Positions 8,703-17,272 of a stretch of DNA of 50,897 nt are shown here, in pieces. Positions within the stretch are counted from its first letter, which is position 1. Each line of letters starts with the position of its first letter. The stretch covers positions 1 through 50,897 of the forward strand of contig DHCV01000023.1 in assembly GCA_002399025.1 (NCBI GenBank). Direction: 5' to 3'. The position numbers and the translations under genes were made by a program. Below the pieces are notes generated by a model, which made no database searches, had not been told where the DNA came from, and saw nothing but the letters and a program-made list of their open reading frames with translations. The DNA comes from Bacteroidales bacterium UBA4893. Its GTDB lineage: Bacteria > Bacteroidota > Bacteroidia > Bacteroidales > P3.

Positions 8703-11549
8703 TTATTTGCCTTGCATTGCTGCTGGTTTCAAACTTACTCTTACGTGTTCCTTATGGTCAATATATTTCTTAGCAACTGCTTGAACATCTTCCTTAGTAA
8801 TTGCATTTACTGATTCTTTATATTGTTCAAGTGTTCTTAGAGGGTTTTCATACCATATTGAACCTTTAATTACTGATCTCCAGAAGTTATTTTCTTGAAT
8901 ATTCTTTTCTCTTGCACGGATTAATTGTTCTTTAACCTTTGCTAAGTCAACGTCTGTTGGTCCTTCATTGATGATTTTGTCTAATACTCCCCAAGTTGCG
9001 TTGGTTAGTTTGTCAATTGTTGTTGGGTCGCAGCCGTAGAAAGCCATCAAGGTGATTTCTGGTTTTGGGAATTTGTCAAATGTCAAACGGAAAGATGGAG
9101 AATATGTTCCTCCCAATTCTTCACGAATGGTTTCGGTTAGCTTAATGTCGCAAATGTCGCCAAGTATGTTTGTTGCCATAACTTCTTTTTGATTCCAATC
9201 AAATGGACGGTTAGTTACTAAGGCTAACATTCCTTTTTCTGCTTCTCCTTTATAAACTACTTCATCAATAACCCCTTTTGCAAATGGAGTACTTCTGTCT
9301 ATCCAGTTTTCTTTCTTACCTTTTGAAGGCATTCCTCCAATATATTTTTCAATCAAACCTATTGTGGTGTCTATGCCGAAGTTTCCAACGAAAACAAATG
9401 TAAAGTCTGAAGCATCAGAGAAACGTTCACGGAATATTGTGTACATTTCGTCTATGTTCATTTTCTTTAGTTGTTCTTCTGTTGGGATTAGGATTGTTCT
9501 TTTGTCATTTGGTTGAATTGTCTTCATCAACTTCATTTGGAAGTCAAATTCTGGCATATTCTTTAGCATTTGTATTTGGGTTTGAAGTTTTGATTTTTCT
9601 GTTTCCAGAATATCTTTGTCTTTTCTTGGAACTTCAAAGAACATATACATATATTGAAGTAGTGTTTCGAAATCTTTTGGTGATGAACTTCCATTAAAAC
9701 CTTCTTCCAAATCATTAATATAAGGAACAATTCCCATATTCTTAGTCTTCATGAACTTCATAAGCTGAGAGTTATCGTAGTTACCAATTCCGCTACCATC
9801 AACAATTGATGCTGCAAAGTTAGCATTTATCATCTTATTGTCTGGGTAAAGAGATGTTCCACCAGGGCTCCAAGCACTAACTATAATTTCGTCGTTCTTG
9901 AAGGTTGTTGGTTTAAGAATTACTTTAGCACCGTTTGAAAGTACTAATTCTGTTAAGCCAAACTCAGCATTTTCATTTCTTGATTTAACTTTTCCTGCTT
10001 TTGGTTCTTTTGCAAGGAATGGTTCTGTCTTTACATTATCAACATAAGGTTTTGTTTTGCTCTTCTTAACCTTTGAAACTAAGTCCATAACATCTTTTTC
10101 TGTTGGAACCTTATTGCCTTTCTTTTCTGGCATTGTAATATTAACAACAAAGTTTTCATCAGTTATCCATTTCTTGATTAGAGAATTAACCTCATCAAGG
10201 GTAATATCATCCATTAATTCTTTTGCATAACGGTTTTCAATTCTTGCTCCAGCAACAGGAGTTCCTTCCAAGAAATTATCAACATATCTTGCTGCCAAAC
10301 GAGAACTTTCAGTCTTTGATTCTTCCTTAGCTTCCTTATCGTATTGAAGCAATAGGTTTTCTTTTGCTCTGTCTAATTCAGTTTGAAGGAATCCGTGTTG
10401 AACTGCTCTTTGGTTTTCCATTAGTACAGATTCAAATGCCTGCATTACTTTTCCATCTTTAGCAGAAACAAATCCCATAAAAGCATCTGTTGGACGTGCT
10501 AAAAAGTTACCATATCCTACTCCTGCATACATAAATGGACAATCTTTCTTATCGGAAAGTTCTTGCAAACGAGCATTAATCATTTGGTCAAATAGTCCGT
10601 GAATTAATTCTTGTTGACGGAAATCTCCAATTGTTTTAACTGGTTTGTTAGGGTGTTTATAAAAGAATTGAATTGAATTACTTGTTGCTTCCTTGTCGGT
10701 AGCTATTGCAATAAGTGGTTCTTTATTGTCTGGTAGAGTAATTACTGGACGATTGAATGGAGTTGAAGGAGCATCATTCATTTGGAAGTGGTCCTTAATC
10801 TTTTGTTCCATTTCGTCTGCATCAAAATCACCAACAACAATTATAGCCATATTTTCTGGACGATACCAAGTTTTATAGAAACGTCTTATTGATTCTGGTT
10901 TAAATGTTTGAAGGCTTTCAAGAGTTCCAATAGGGAGTCTGTCTGCATAAAGTGAGCCTTTTAACATAGTTGGCCAAGTTTTATTTCTCAAACGGTCTTG
11001 AGCTCCTTGTCCTAAACGCCATTCTTCAATAATAACTCCTCTTTCTTTTTCAATTTCCTTTTCAGTCATAAGCATACCAAATGCCCATCCGTCAAGTATC
11101 TTAAGTCCCATATCAAACAATTCTGGCTTGTCTGTTGGAAGGGTTACCATATAAACTGTTTGGTCAAATCCTGTGTAGGCATTAATTTCACGACCAAATA
11201 CAATTCCTTCTTTTTCCAAGTTATCAATTAATGAGTTTCCTGGAAATTGTTTTGTTCCATTAAAGCCCATATGCTCTGTAAAGTGAGCTAAGCCTAATTG
11301 GTCTTTGTCTTCCAAAACAGAACCTGCATTAACTGCAATTTGGAATTCAGCTCTGTTTTCTGGTTTTCTGTTAGCTCGAACATAGTAAGTGAGCCCGTTT
11401 GAAAGTTTGCCGTAGCGTACTTTTCCATCTAATTTAATTTCCTCATTAAGGTCAAGAGCTTTCTTTTCTCTTGAAGCACCAAATTGAGCAAATCCTGTAG
11501 TAACGATTGTGAAACACAATGCTAATACTAATAAAAATCTACTTTTCAT
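8703..11549 (-). CDS. M16-family zinc metalloprotease (pitrilysin/insulinase type), periplasmic
   Basis: This 948-aa protein has a signal peptide (about 1-21, ending GFAQ) and two M16 halves. The N-terminal half carries the inverted zinc motif HFTEH (H89, E92, H93), and E169 in EIEKERGVIIEEW lies at the expected distance for the third ligand. The C-terminal half (about 520-948) has the inactive-type M16 fold with YSPSFRLTF-like motifs. The length and the single-chain two-domain layout match PqqL-type enzymes, which degrade peptides in the periplasm. The gene has its own terminator. The HTH/DUF2975 pair lies 37 bases upstream on the same strand, so read-through is possible. Confidence 0.92.
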   Translation of the reverse strand: MKSRFLLVLALCFTIVTTGFAQFGASREKKALDLNEEIKLDGKVRYGKLSNGLTYYVRANRKPENRAEFQIAVNAGSVLEDKDQLGLAHFTEHMGFNGTKQFPGNSLIDNLEKEGIVFGREINAYTGFDQTVYMVTLPTDKPELFDMGLKILDGWAFGMLMTEKEIEKERGVIIEEWRLGQGAQDRLRNKTWPTMLKGSLYADRLPIGTLESLQTFKPESIRRFYKTWYRPENMAIIVVGDFDADEMEQKIKDHFQMNDAPSTPFNRPVITLPDNKEPLIAIATDKEATSNSIQFFYKHPNKPVKTIGDFRQQELIHGLFDQMINARLQELSDKKDCPFMYAGVGYGNFLARPTDAFMGFVSAKDGKVMQAFESVLMENQRAVQHGFLQTELDRAKENLLLQYDKEAKEESKTESSRLAARYVDNFLEGTPVAGARIENRYAKELMDDITLDEVNSLIKKWITDENFVVNITMPEKKGNKVPTEKDVMDLVSKVKKSKTKPYVDNVKTEPFLAKEPKAGKVKSRNENAEFGLTELVLSNGAKVILKPTTFKNDEIIVSAWSPGGTSLYPDNKMINANFAASIVDGSGIGNYDNSQLMKFMKTKNMGIVPYINDLEEGFNGSSSPKDFETLLQYMYMFFEVPRKDKDILETEKSKLQTQIQMLKNMPEFDFQMKLMKTIQPNDKRTILIPTEEQLKKMNIDEMYTIFRERFSDASDFTFVFVGNFGIDTTIGLIEKYIGGMPSKGKKENWIDRSTPFAKGVIDEVVYKGEAEKGMLALVTNRPFDWNQKEVMATNILGDICDIKLTETIREELGGTYSPSFRLTFDKFPKPEITLMAFYGCDPTTIDKLTNATWGVLDKIINEGPTDVDLAKVKEQLIRAREKNIQENNFWRSVIKGSIWYENPLRTLEQYKESVNAITKEDVQAVAKKYIDHKEHVRVSLKPAAMQGK

Positions 11550-11586
11550 CTTGTTTTTGTTAGGGTTAATAAAGTTATTTAATTTT

Positions 11587-11820
11587 CTATTTATTATTTA
11601 TTGAATTATTGTTTATCGAATTATCAAATTCTAATATATCTCCAGGCTGACATTCCAACACTTTGCAAATCGCTTCAAGTGTTGAAAAACGTATTGCCTT
11701 TGCTTTACCTGTTTTGAGAATTGAAAGGTTAGCAGGAGTTAAATCAACCCTTTGGGCTAATTCTCCCAAGCCTATCTTCCTTTTTGCCATCATCACATCT
11801 AAATTCACTATTATTGCCAT
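11587..11820 (-). CDS. Small HTH (Xre/Cro-type) regulator paired with DUF2975
   Basis: This 77-aa helix-turn-helix protein has the usual core: MAKRKIGLGELAQRVDLTPANLSILKTGKAKAIRFSTLEAICKVLECQPGDIL read in segments as helix 1, the turn, the recognition helix and the family end CQPGDIL(E). The start is fixed at the ATG ending at 11820, because an unusually good ribosome site AAAGGAGA (11825-11832) sits 5 bases before it. A TTG at 11835 would overlap that site. The C-terminus is a low-complexity Asn/Ser tail. The DUF2975 membrane gene ends at 11839, 18 bases upstream. Such pairs are common, but the signal they sense is unknown. Confidence 0.9.
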   Translation of the reverse strand: MAIIVNLDVMMAKRKIGLGELAQRVDLTPANLSILKTGKAKAIRFSTLEAICKVLECQPGDILEFDNSINNNSINNK

Positions 11821-11838
11821 CCTATCTCCTTTCAAATC

Positions 11839-12540
11839 TTAAACAGTTAAATCATTCTCTTCCTGAATAACCATTCCTTTTCTAATAATCTCAATAATTG
11901 AAAGAAACAAAAGTCCAATATAGATATAATCCCAAGATATATCGGAATATTCTGCAATAGGTTTGAGTTCCATTCCAGATTCTTTTACAAATAAATATTT
12001 TGAAATAAAGTAGGTTTGAAACTTATATAAGAAAAGGTCAATAAGAGGAACTATAATAAAGGAAATACCAATATATCTAAACCTTCTAATATTCTCATTA
12101 TTAAAGATACAGTGTTTGAATTCAGTGTTTGTGTTTCTATTTATCCCTCTAATTATACTTTTTAATATTTTTCTAATATGAAAAACAATAAAGATAATCA
12201 AGAAGATACTTAGGCTAAGGGTAAAATAGTTTATTAGCTGATAGACAATCGATATTCCCTTAAAATTAGAATCCTTTAAATCTAAATTAAGTCTGTAGCC
12301 AGAGATTTTTGAATCAACTTTTGTCTTATCAATTGAAGAAAAAATATCAACACTATTATTCTCTACTAATCTTTCAGCATTGACCTCTGTGGCAATCTGC
12401 CCTTTGGTAATATTAAAAAACCCAATGTCTAAAATTGATAAGATAAGAAAGACAGACAACAAAAGGATAAGAAAGACAAAAACTATGTCAAAGCCTATCT
12501 TTATTGATTTAAGTGATAATATTTTTGTTGTTAATTTCAT
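11839..12540 (-). CDS. DUF2975-family four-helix membrane protein
   Basis: This 233-aa inner-membrane protein has hydrophobic spans at about 17-40, 88-120, 153-172 and 203-222, separated by polar loops. This is the layout of DUF2975 proteins, usually encoded beside a small HTH regulator as seen here. The conserved family feature is the end GMVIQEENDLTV, the usual acidic tail after the last helix. The function is unknown. It likely works with the regulator, perhaps as its sensor (inference). A promoter lies just upstream. Confidence 0.8.
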   Translation of the reverse strand: MKLTTKILSLKSIKIGFDIVFVFLILLLSVFLILSILDIGFFNITKGQIATEVNAERLVENNSVDIFSSIDKTKVDSKISGYRLNLDLKDSNFKGISIVYQLINYFTLSLSIFLIIFIVFHIRKILKSIIRGINRNTNTEFKHCIFNNENIRRFRYIGISFIIVPLIDLFLYKFQTYFISKYLFVKESGMELKPIAEYSDISWDYIYIGLLFLSIIEIIRKGMVIQEENDLTV

Positions 12541-12560
12541 AAACTATCATTTTAACGATG

Positions 12561-12592
12561 CAAAATAACAATTTATTTTTCTAACAACCAAA
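12561..12592 (-). promoter_or_regulatory. Promoter of the DUF2975-HTH pair
   Basis: The minus strand shows TTTG (12589-12592), a 20-base spacer and TTATTTTG (12561-12568), one mismatch from TAnnTTTG. The spacing fits the Bacteroidetes consensus, giving a leader of about 15 bases. Confidence 0.5.
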
Positions 12593-12625
12593 TAATTTAT
12601 TGAAAAACGATAAATAAATTTCTTT

Positions 12626-13147
12626 TTACGATAAATAGAGATCTATCAAACCAACGGGAGCATTGATATATATTATCTTAGCTTCCCTATCTACTTTTTG
12701 AATAATCTTATCAATTATTGGAATTAAAATTTCTTTTTGATCATATTTAATGGAGAAAATTGGTTGAGCTGGGTATTCAATTACTGTTTCAATTATTCCT
12801 ATATCTCCTTTTTCTTCATCAACTACTCCAAAACCAATGACTTCATGAAAATAAAACTTATTGCCTTCAAGCTTTGGCAAAAGTGCAAGTGGTAAATATA
12901 GCTCCTTTCCAATTAACTTTAGACTTTCCTCCGGAGTTAGGTTCTCAAACCTGACAGTTGCTCTATTTCCATTAAGTCTAATTGATTCAATAGGATATAG
13001 TACCAATACTTTATTTATTTCTATATAAACTCCGTCAAGGTTAGTATATTCTTCAGGCTGGTCAACATCAAAAAACAAAACCAAATCACCTTTAAATCCA
13101 AAAGGCTTTACAACCTTTCCCAAATAATAAGTTTCTTGCTTGTTCAT
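12626..13147 (-). CDS. rimM: Ribosome maturation factor RimM
   Basis: This 173-aa protein is RimM, which binds uS19 and helps mature the 30S head. The N-terminal domain starts YYLGKVVKPFGFKGDLVLFF, and the linker and PRC-barrel domain begin near residue 95 (LEGNKFYFHEVIGFGVVDEEKGDIGII), ending INAPVGLIDLYL. The length is normal. It lies downstream of rpsP on the same strand, the usual gene order, but a hairpin with terminator form lies between them and may lower its expression. Confidence 0.95.
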   Translation of the reverse strand: MNKQETYYLGKVVKPFGFKGDLVLFFDVDQPEEYTNLDGVYIEINKVLVLYPIESIRLNGNRATVRFENLTPEESLKLIGKELYLPLALLPKLEGNKFYFHEVIGFGVVDEEKGDIGIIETVIEYPAQPIFSIKYDQKEILIPIIDKIIQKVDREAKIIYINAPVGLIDLYLS

Positions 13148-13204
13148 TTCTAAATTTTAATATGCAATAAATACTAATAAATTAATGTATTTATTGCGAA
13201 TGAA

Positions 13205-13246
13205 TAAAAAAAAGACCGTTCCTAATTATGGATTACGGTCTTTGCA
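13205..13246 (-). terminator. Hairpin terminator/attenuator between rpsP and rimM
   Basis: A 9-bp stem (aaagaccgt at 13211-13219 with acggtcttt at 13235-13243) and a small inner stem sit 30 bases after the rpsP stop. On the minus strand a T-rich run (13203-13210) follows. It would stop or attenuate transcription before rimM. Confidence 0.75.
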
Positions 13247-13273
13247 ATCATTATGAAGAATTATTATTAACAA

Positions 13274-13861
13274 TTATTCAGCCTTTGGCTCTTCGGTTTC
13301 AGATGTTTGTTCTGAACTCTCAACTTCAGCCTCTGCTTGTGCAGGAGTTTCTTCAGTTTGTGCTTTTGCTGCCTCTAATTCTGCTCTTTTAGCTGCTTCA
13401 ATTTCTTCTCTTTTCTTTGTAATTTCTTCAATACGCTTTGCATTAACTTCCATTTCTGCTGCTAATGCCTTTTTAGCCTCTGCTTTCTTAGAGTTTCTGC
13501 TTTCTTCTTTCTTAGCTGAAATCTTATTCTCTTTTTCAGTTAACCATGCATTAAGTTTTGCATCTGCAACTTCTTGAGTGATTGCTTTTTTGTCAACTCC
13601 GATTTGAAGATGGTGTTTCAATAACACTCCTTTATAAGATAGAATAGCTCTTGCCGTGTCTGTTGGTTGTGCTCCGTTTTTCAACCATTGACAAGCCCTA
13701 TCTATATCCAAATTAATGGTTGCAGGAGAGGTCATAGGATTATAAGTCCCAATCTTTTCAATAAATTTCCCATCACGTGCTGCTCGAGCATCCGCAATAA
13801 CGATATGGTAAAAAGGTTGTGCCTTCTTTCCATGACGTTGTAGTCTGATTTTTACTGCCAT
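13274..13861 (-). CDS. rpsP: 30S ribosomal protein bS16 with long charged C-terminal tail
   Basis: The first 85 residues are canonical bS16: MAVKIRLQRHGKKAQPFYHIVIADARAARDGKFIEKIGTYNP read as two segments, then LSYKGVLLKHHL. The family usually ends near 80-100 residues. This protein continues to 195 aa with a coiled-coil-like, Lys/Glu/Ala-rich extension (about 115-195). A tail of this type is known in Bacteroidetes S16, and its role is unknown. A textbook promoter (13903-13933) precedes it and a hairpin (13205-13246) follows. Confidence 0.96.
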   Translation of the reverse strand: MAVKIRLQRHGKKAQPFYHIVIADARAARDGKFIEKIGTYNPMTSPATINLDIDRACQWLKNGAQPTDTARAILSYKGVLLKHHLQIGVDKKAITQEVADAKLNAWLTEKENKISAKKEESRNSKKAEAKKALAAEMEVNAKRIEEITKKREEIEAAKRAELEAAKAQTEETPAQAEAEVESSEQTSETEEPKAE

Positions 13862-13902
13862 AATAGCGTTTTATTTTTATTGTTTTTTATTATTTGAGGG
13901 TG

Positions 13903-13933
13903 CAAAGATACATTTTATTTGTTTGATAGCAAA
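13903..13933 (-). promoter_or_regulatory. Promoter of rpsP
   Basis: The minus strand carries TTTG (13930-13933), a 19-base spacer and TATCTTTG (13903-13910), a full match to the Bacteroidetes consensus. The expected transcript starts near 13896, with a leader of about 35 bases. Confidence 0.75.
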
Positions 13934-14036
13934 TTATTAAAGCATTTTTTCAATTTTTCTATCTAAACAGATAGGTTTTTCTCCATCTAAAAACTAAGAA
14001 ATTAGACTTAAGAAAAAAATAAATGGGACTTAATGA

Positions 14037-14103
14037 AAATTATCTCAGAGAAAAATAAAATTATCTCAGAGAAAAAATAATTTATCTCAGAGAAAAATTA
14101 AAT
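14037..14103. repeat. Tandem array of three 21-base units
   Basis: The core tatctcagagaaaaa occurs three times, starting at 14041, 14062 and 14083, so the period is 21 bases exactly, with A/T-rich linkers that vary. It lies in the 288-base spacer between rpsP and the lipoprotein gene. The rest of that spacer holds the rpsP promoter and nothing else I can name. Confidence 0.88.
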
Positions 14104-14149
14104 TAAATAGGAGTTAAGTCAAAAAAGTCGGAAATTAGCTTTCATTTAG

Positions 14150-15826
14150 TTAATTATGCCAAGTTTCTTCCAAATCCCAATTTTGTCTAATGTTTATAGG
14201 TTTTGAAAAATATTTTATCTCCTCTGGCATCTGTCTTTTAGAATAATCTCCAAAGTTCCATACTCCATTTTGATTCATATCAAAGATTATTCTTAACTTA
14301 TACTCACCTTCTTTTAAGTGCATGAAATTAACTCTTGCCTTGTTTTGAGCTAACTCCTTTCTCAGAGTCTTGCCTTGTATGTCCTCTAAAATTAATATAT
14401 AGGACATATTGGCATTAATAGTATCATCAATATTTAAAAAGAAATTCCCATAATCCGACTCGGAGTCAACTTGAAGAGGAAAACTTAGGGAATCATTTGT
14501 TTGATTAAGAGTATTTGTGATTATTCCTTGAGGGATAAATATTTTTTGATTAGAATTTGATGGAAGGACATCAATAATTTCGAGATAAAGTGGAGAAAAA
14601 GAGGAAGTTTTAAGCTTTATTTCTGTGGTATCATCAGTAGTAATTTTTAGTGCTTTATAGATTTTAGTTGTATCAATGATTGGAAAAGGCATTTCAATAA
14701 TTGTTTTCTCAAAAAAAGACTGCTTTGAGGAAGGGGTTTTAAGGCTAAAAGTATCTTTTATTGGGTCTTCTTTTTCTTTTATGCTGAATAACTCAATATT
14801 TTCCCTAAATCCCCTATCAGTAATTATCATTTTTATTGAGTCAAAAGTCTGATTGAGTGTCCAAATATCAATTGTGTCTTTGTTTGTGCTATATTGGAGA
14901 TATAGATTAGTATCATCCTTTCCAGAAAGTTTAGGGTATTCAAAAAGAAGATTTAGGCTATCGGTTGTTGGGTTGGAAAAAATTAGTTGAAGTCGGTGAT
15001 TTGAGAGTAATTTATTGGATTCAAGGTTTATTGTTGTGTCCTTAGGTTCATAAAAATAGAGTACATTATCTTTGTAGGAAGGAGCCTTGCGTGTTGAATC
15101 TGTTTTATAAATGGTTGATTCAATTCTTTCTTTCTCAAATGCAAATCCTTCATTGCTTAAATCATAAATTAGGTTTTGGTTCTTATCATCAAGAGAGAAA
15201 ATTTGAAAAGTACCTTCCGAAATATTTTGAAAATGAAAGTATCCAATGGAATCAGTTCTCGTTATATAAGAGGGTTTCTCCTTTTTTGCAACCTCATGAT
15301 CTTCTGACTTATATAACATTACATATTTCTTTGCAATAGGCTTCAAGTTATAAGCGTCTAAGACCCTACCCTTGTATTCAAAAGTATCAATTACATCCCC
15401 AGTTGAAAAGCTATATACAAAATTACTTATCTTGTTGCCTTCGGTAAAATCTATAATTGAACTTCCAAAATCAAAAATATAGGTTGTGTTTTCTCTTAAA
15501 GTATCTGTCCAGCTTACCTTAAGAGTTTTCAAATGAGCCTTAATAGTAGGTTTGTTTTGTAAAGGAGGGGAAATAATTATTTCTTCTGAAGTATTTTCTG
15601 TATTAATGTATTCATCAAAATTTATTTCAAATGAGTTTCCTTTAAAATTTGTGCTATTATGTGAAGGCTTAGAAACGCGAGCCTTTGGAGGAGTCCTGTC
15701 ATAAATACCTCCGCTAGGAGTTCCAATTTGTGCACAAGAGAAAAAAAGAAAACCCAAAGCAGTTAAGCTAACAAGCTTAGTATAATATGAGTATAGTGTA
15801 TTTAGCAATTTATCTTTAATCTTCAT
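14150..15826 (-). CDS. Lipoprotein with N-terminal bacterial Ig-like (Big_5) domain
   Basis: This 558-aa protein has a lipoprotein signal: a hydrophobic stretch (about 18-30) ends in the lipobox FFSC, with Cys at about residue 31. The mature part begins with GTPSGGIYDRTPPKA and an SbsA-type Ig-like domain (about 45-145; ISPPLQNKPTIKAHLKTLKVSW, then YIFDFGSSIIDFTEGN). A beta-rich carboxypeptidase-regulatory-like segment follows (about 148-215, YKGRVLDAYNLKPIAKKYV). The rest is beta-rich without a recognised domain. Relatives are common in Bacteroidetes and have no assigned function. A -7-like box lies only 4 bases before the ATG (see findings). Confidence 0.8.
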   Translation of the reverse strand: MKIKDKLLNTLYSYYTKLVSLTALGFLFFSCAQIGTPSGGIYDRTPPKARVSKPSHNSTNFKGNSFEINFDEYINTENTSEEIIISPPLQNKPTIKAHLKTLKVSWTDTLRENTTYIFDFGSSIIDFTEGNKISNFVYSFSTGDVIDTFEYKGRVLDAYNLKPIAKKYVMLYKSEDHEVAKKEKPSYITRTDSIGYFHFQNISEGTFQIFSLDDKNQNLIYDLSNEGFAFEKERIESTIYKTDSTRKAPSYKDNVLYFYEPKDTTINLESNKLLSNHRLQLIFSNPTTDSLNLLFEYPKLSGKDDTNLYLQYSTNKDTIDIWTLNQTFDSIKMIITDRGFRENIELFSIKEKEDPIKDTFSLKTPSSKQSFFEKTIIEMPFPIIDTTKIYKALKITTDDTTEIKLKTSSFSPLYLEIIDVLPSNSNQKIFIPQGIITNTLNQTNDSLSFPLQVDSESDYGNFFLNIDDTINANMSYILILEDIQGKTLRKELAQNKARVNFMHLKEGEYKLRIIFDMNQNGVWNFGDYSKRQMPEEIKYFSKPINIRQNWDLEETWHN

Positions 15827-15853
15827 AGCGCAAATTTACTAACAAATCTTCAA

Positions 15854-16600
15854 TTATTGATTTATCAAATCTCTTTGCCTTACAACCTCATACATTAATA
15901 TTCCAGCGGCAACCGAAACATTAAGAGATTCAATATTAGCCTTAATAGGAATCTTAATCCTATTATCACAAATTTTTATAATATCGGGAGAGACACCAGT
16001 ATCTTCAGAACCCATAACAATCATTAGACTTTCTTTCATTGAGACTTGAGTATAAAGTTCGCTACCTTTTTCTGTGGCACAAAAAACACTAACTCCTAAT
16101 TGTTTTGCTGTATTAATTGTTGTTTTAAGATTTGCTACCTTACATATTGGTAAACGCAAAAGGGCTCCAGACGAGGTTTTGATTGCATCTTCATTAATTT
16201 GAGCCGATGAATATTGAGGAACAATAATTGCATCCACTCCTGCACATTCGGCACTTCTCGCAATTGCTCCTAAATTTCTTACATCGGTTACTCTATCAAG
16301 CATAATAAGAAATGGAGTACTTCCTTTTTCAATTGTTTGCATTACCACTTCCTCAAAATCAAAATATTCAATCAAAGACATAATGGCTACCACTCCCTGA
16401 TGATTATTTTTGGTCATTCGATTAAGTTTCTCAATAGGTACATATTGAACTACAGTTTTTCTCTTGCTAATCTCCTCCTTTACTTCCTGCAAGAGATTGC
16501 CTTGCAAAGATGATTGAATTAACACTTTTTCAATTTCTTTTCCACTTCGGAGAGCCTCCACAACTGGCCTTACTCCATATATAATCTGTGATTCTTTCAT
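15854..16600 (-). CDS. rlmB: 23S rRNA 2'-O-methyltransferase, RlmB/TrmH family (SPOUT)
   Basis: This 248-aa protein has an N-terminal substrate-binding domain (IIYGVRPVVEALRSGKEIEKVLIQ) and a SPOUT methyltransferase domain. The three SPOUT motifs are visible: LDRVTDVRNLGAIARSAEC, MVMGSEDTGVSP and IPIKANIESLNVSVAAGI, the last two forming the knot that binds S-adenosylmethionine. The expected product is Gm2251 in 23S rRNA, although TrmH paralogues with other targets look alike. It follows lolD by 12 bases on the same strand and is likely in its operon. Confidence 0.92.
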   Translation of the reverse strand: MKESQIIYGVRPVVEALRSGKEIEKVLIQSSLQGNLLQEVKEEISKRKTVVQYVPIEKLNRMTKNNHQGVVAIMSLIEYFDFEEVVMQTIEKGSTPFLIMLDRVTDVRNLGAIARSAECAGVDAIIVPQYSSAQINEDAIKTSSGALLRLPICKVANLKTTINTAKQLGVSVFCATEKGSELYTQVSMKESLMIVMGSEDTGVSPDIIKICDNRIKIPIKANIESLNVSVAAGILMYEVVRQRDLINQ

Positions 16601-16612
16601 ATTTTAATTTTA

Positions 16613-17266
16613 TTACTCAATTATTATACCGTCTTTCATTAATAGTTTTCTGTCACTCATATTTGCTAATTCTTCATTGTGAGTTACAATGAGAAAGGTT
16701 TGTTTATATCTTTCTCTAAGAGAGAAGAAAAGATTATGAAGGTCTTTTGCGTTCTGAGAGTCCAAATTGCCTGAAGGCTCATCAGCTAAAATGATTGATG
16801 GTTTATTGATTAATGCTCTTGCTACTGCAACCCTTTGCTGTTCACCACCCGAAAGCTCAGAAGGTTTATGATGTTTTCTTTCACTTATTTGAAGAATCTC
16901 AAATAACTCTTCTGCTTCTTTTACCGCTTCTTTTTTAGTTTTTTTAGCAATAAAAGCAGGAATACAAGCATTCTCAATTGCAGAAAACTCTGCCAAAAGA
17001 TGATGAAACTGAAAAACAAATCCAATCTCTTTATTTCTAAAATTTGCTATTTGTGTTTCGGTCATCTTGGTTGTTTCTTTCCCATGTATCCACACCTCTC
17101 CTTTGTCTGCACGATTTAATGTCCCAATTATTTGCAATAAGGTTGTTTTCCCTGTTCCGGAGGCGCCTACAATTGATACAATCTCTGAAGGTTTAATTCT
17201 TAAATTAATTCCTTTGAGAATTTGAAGGCTATTAAAGGACTTATATAGGTCTATTACTTCAATCAT
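16613..17266 (-). CDS. lolD: LolD-type ABC transporter ATP-binding protein
   Basis: This 217-aa ATPase carries Walker A (GASGTGKTT), a Q-loop (FVFQFHHLLAEFSA), the signature LSGGEQQRVAVARAL and Walker B with D-loop (IILADEPSGNLD), then the switch histidine in VTHNEEL. The MacB/LolD-type sequence and length suggest it powers LolCDE release of lipoproteins from the inner membrane. The permease genes are not adjacent. It lies 6 bases after the patatin gene ends. A MacB- or FtsE-like role cannot be fully excluded. Confidence 0.85.
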   Translation of the reverse strand: MIEVIDLYKSFNSLQILKGINLRIKPSEIVSIVGASGTGKTTLLQIIGTLNRADKGEVWIHGKETTKMTETQIANFRNKEIGFVFQFHHLLAEFSAIENACIPAFIAKKTKKEAVKEAEELFEILQISERKHHKPSELSGGEQQRVAVARALINKPSIILADEPSGNLDSQNAKDLHNLFFSLRERYKQTFLIVTHNEELANMSDRKLLMKDGIIIE

Positions 17267-17272
17267 TATAAT

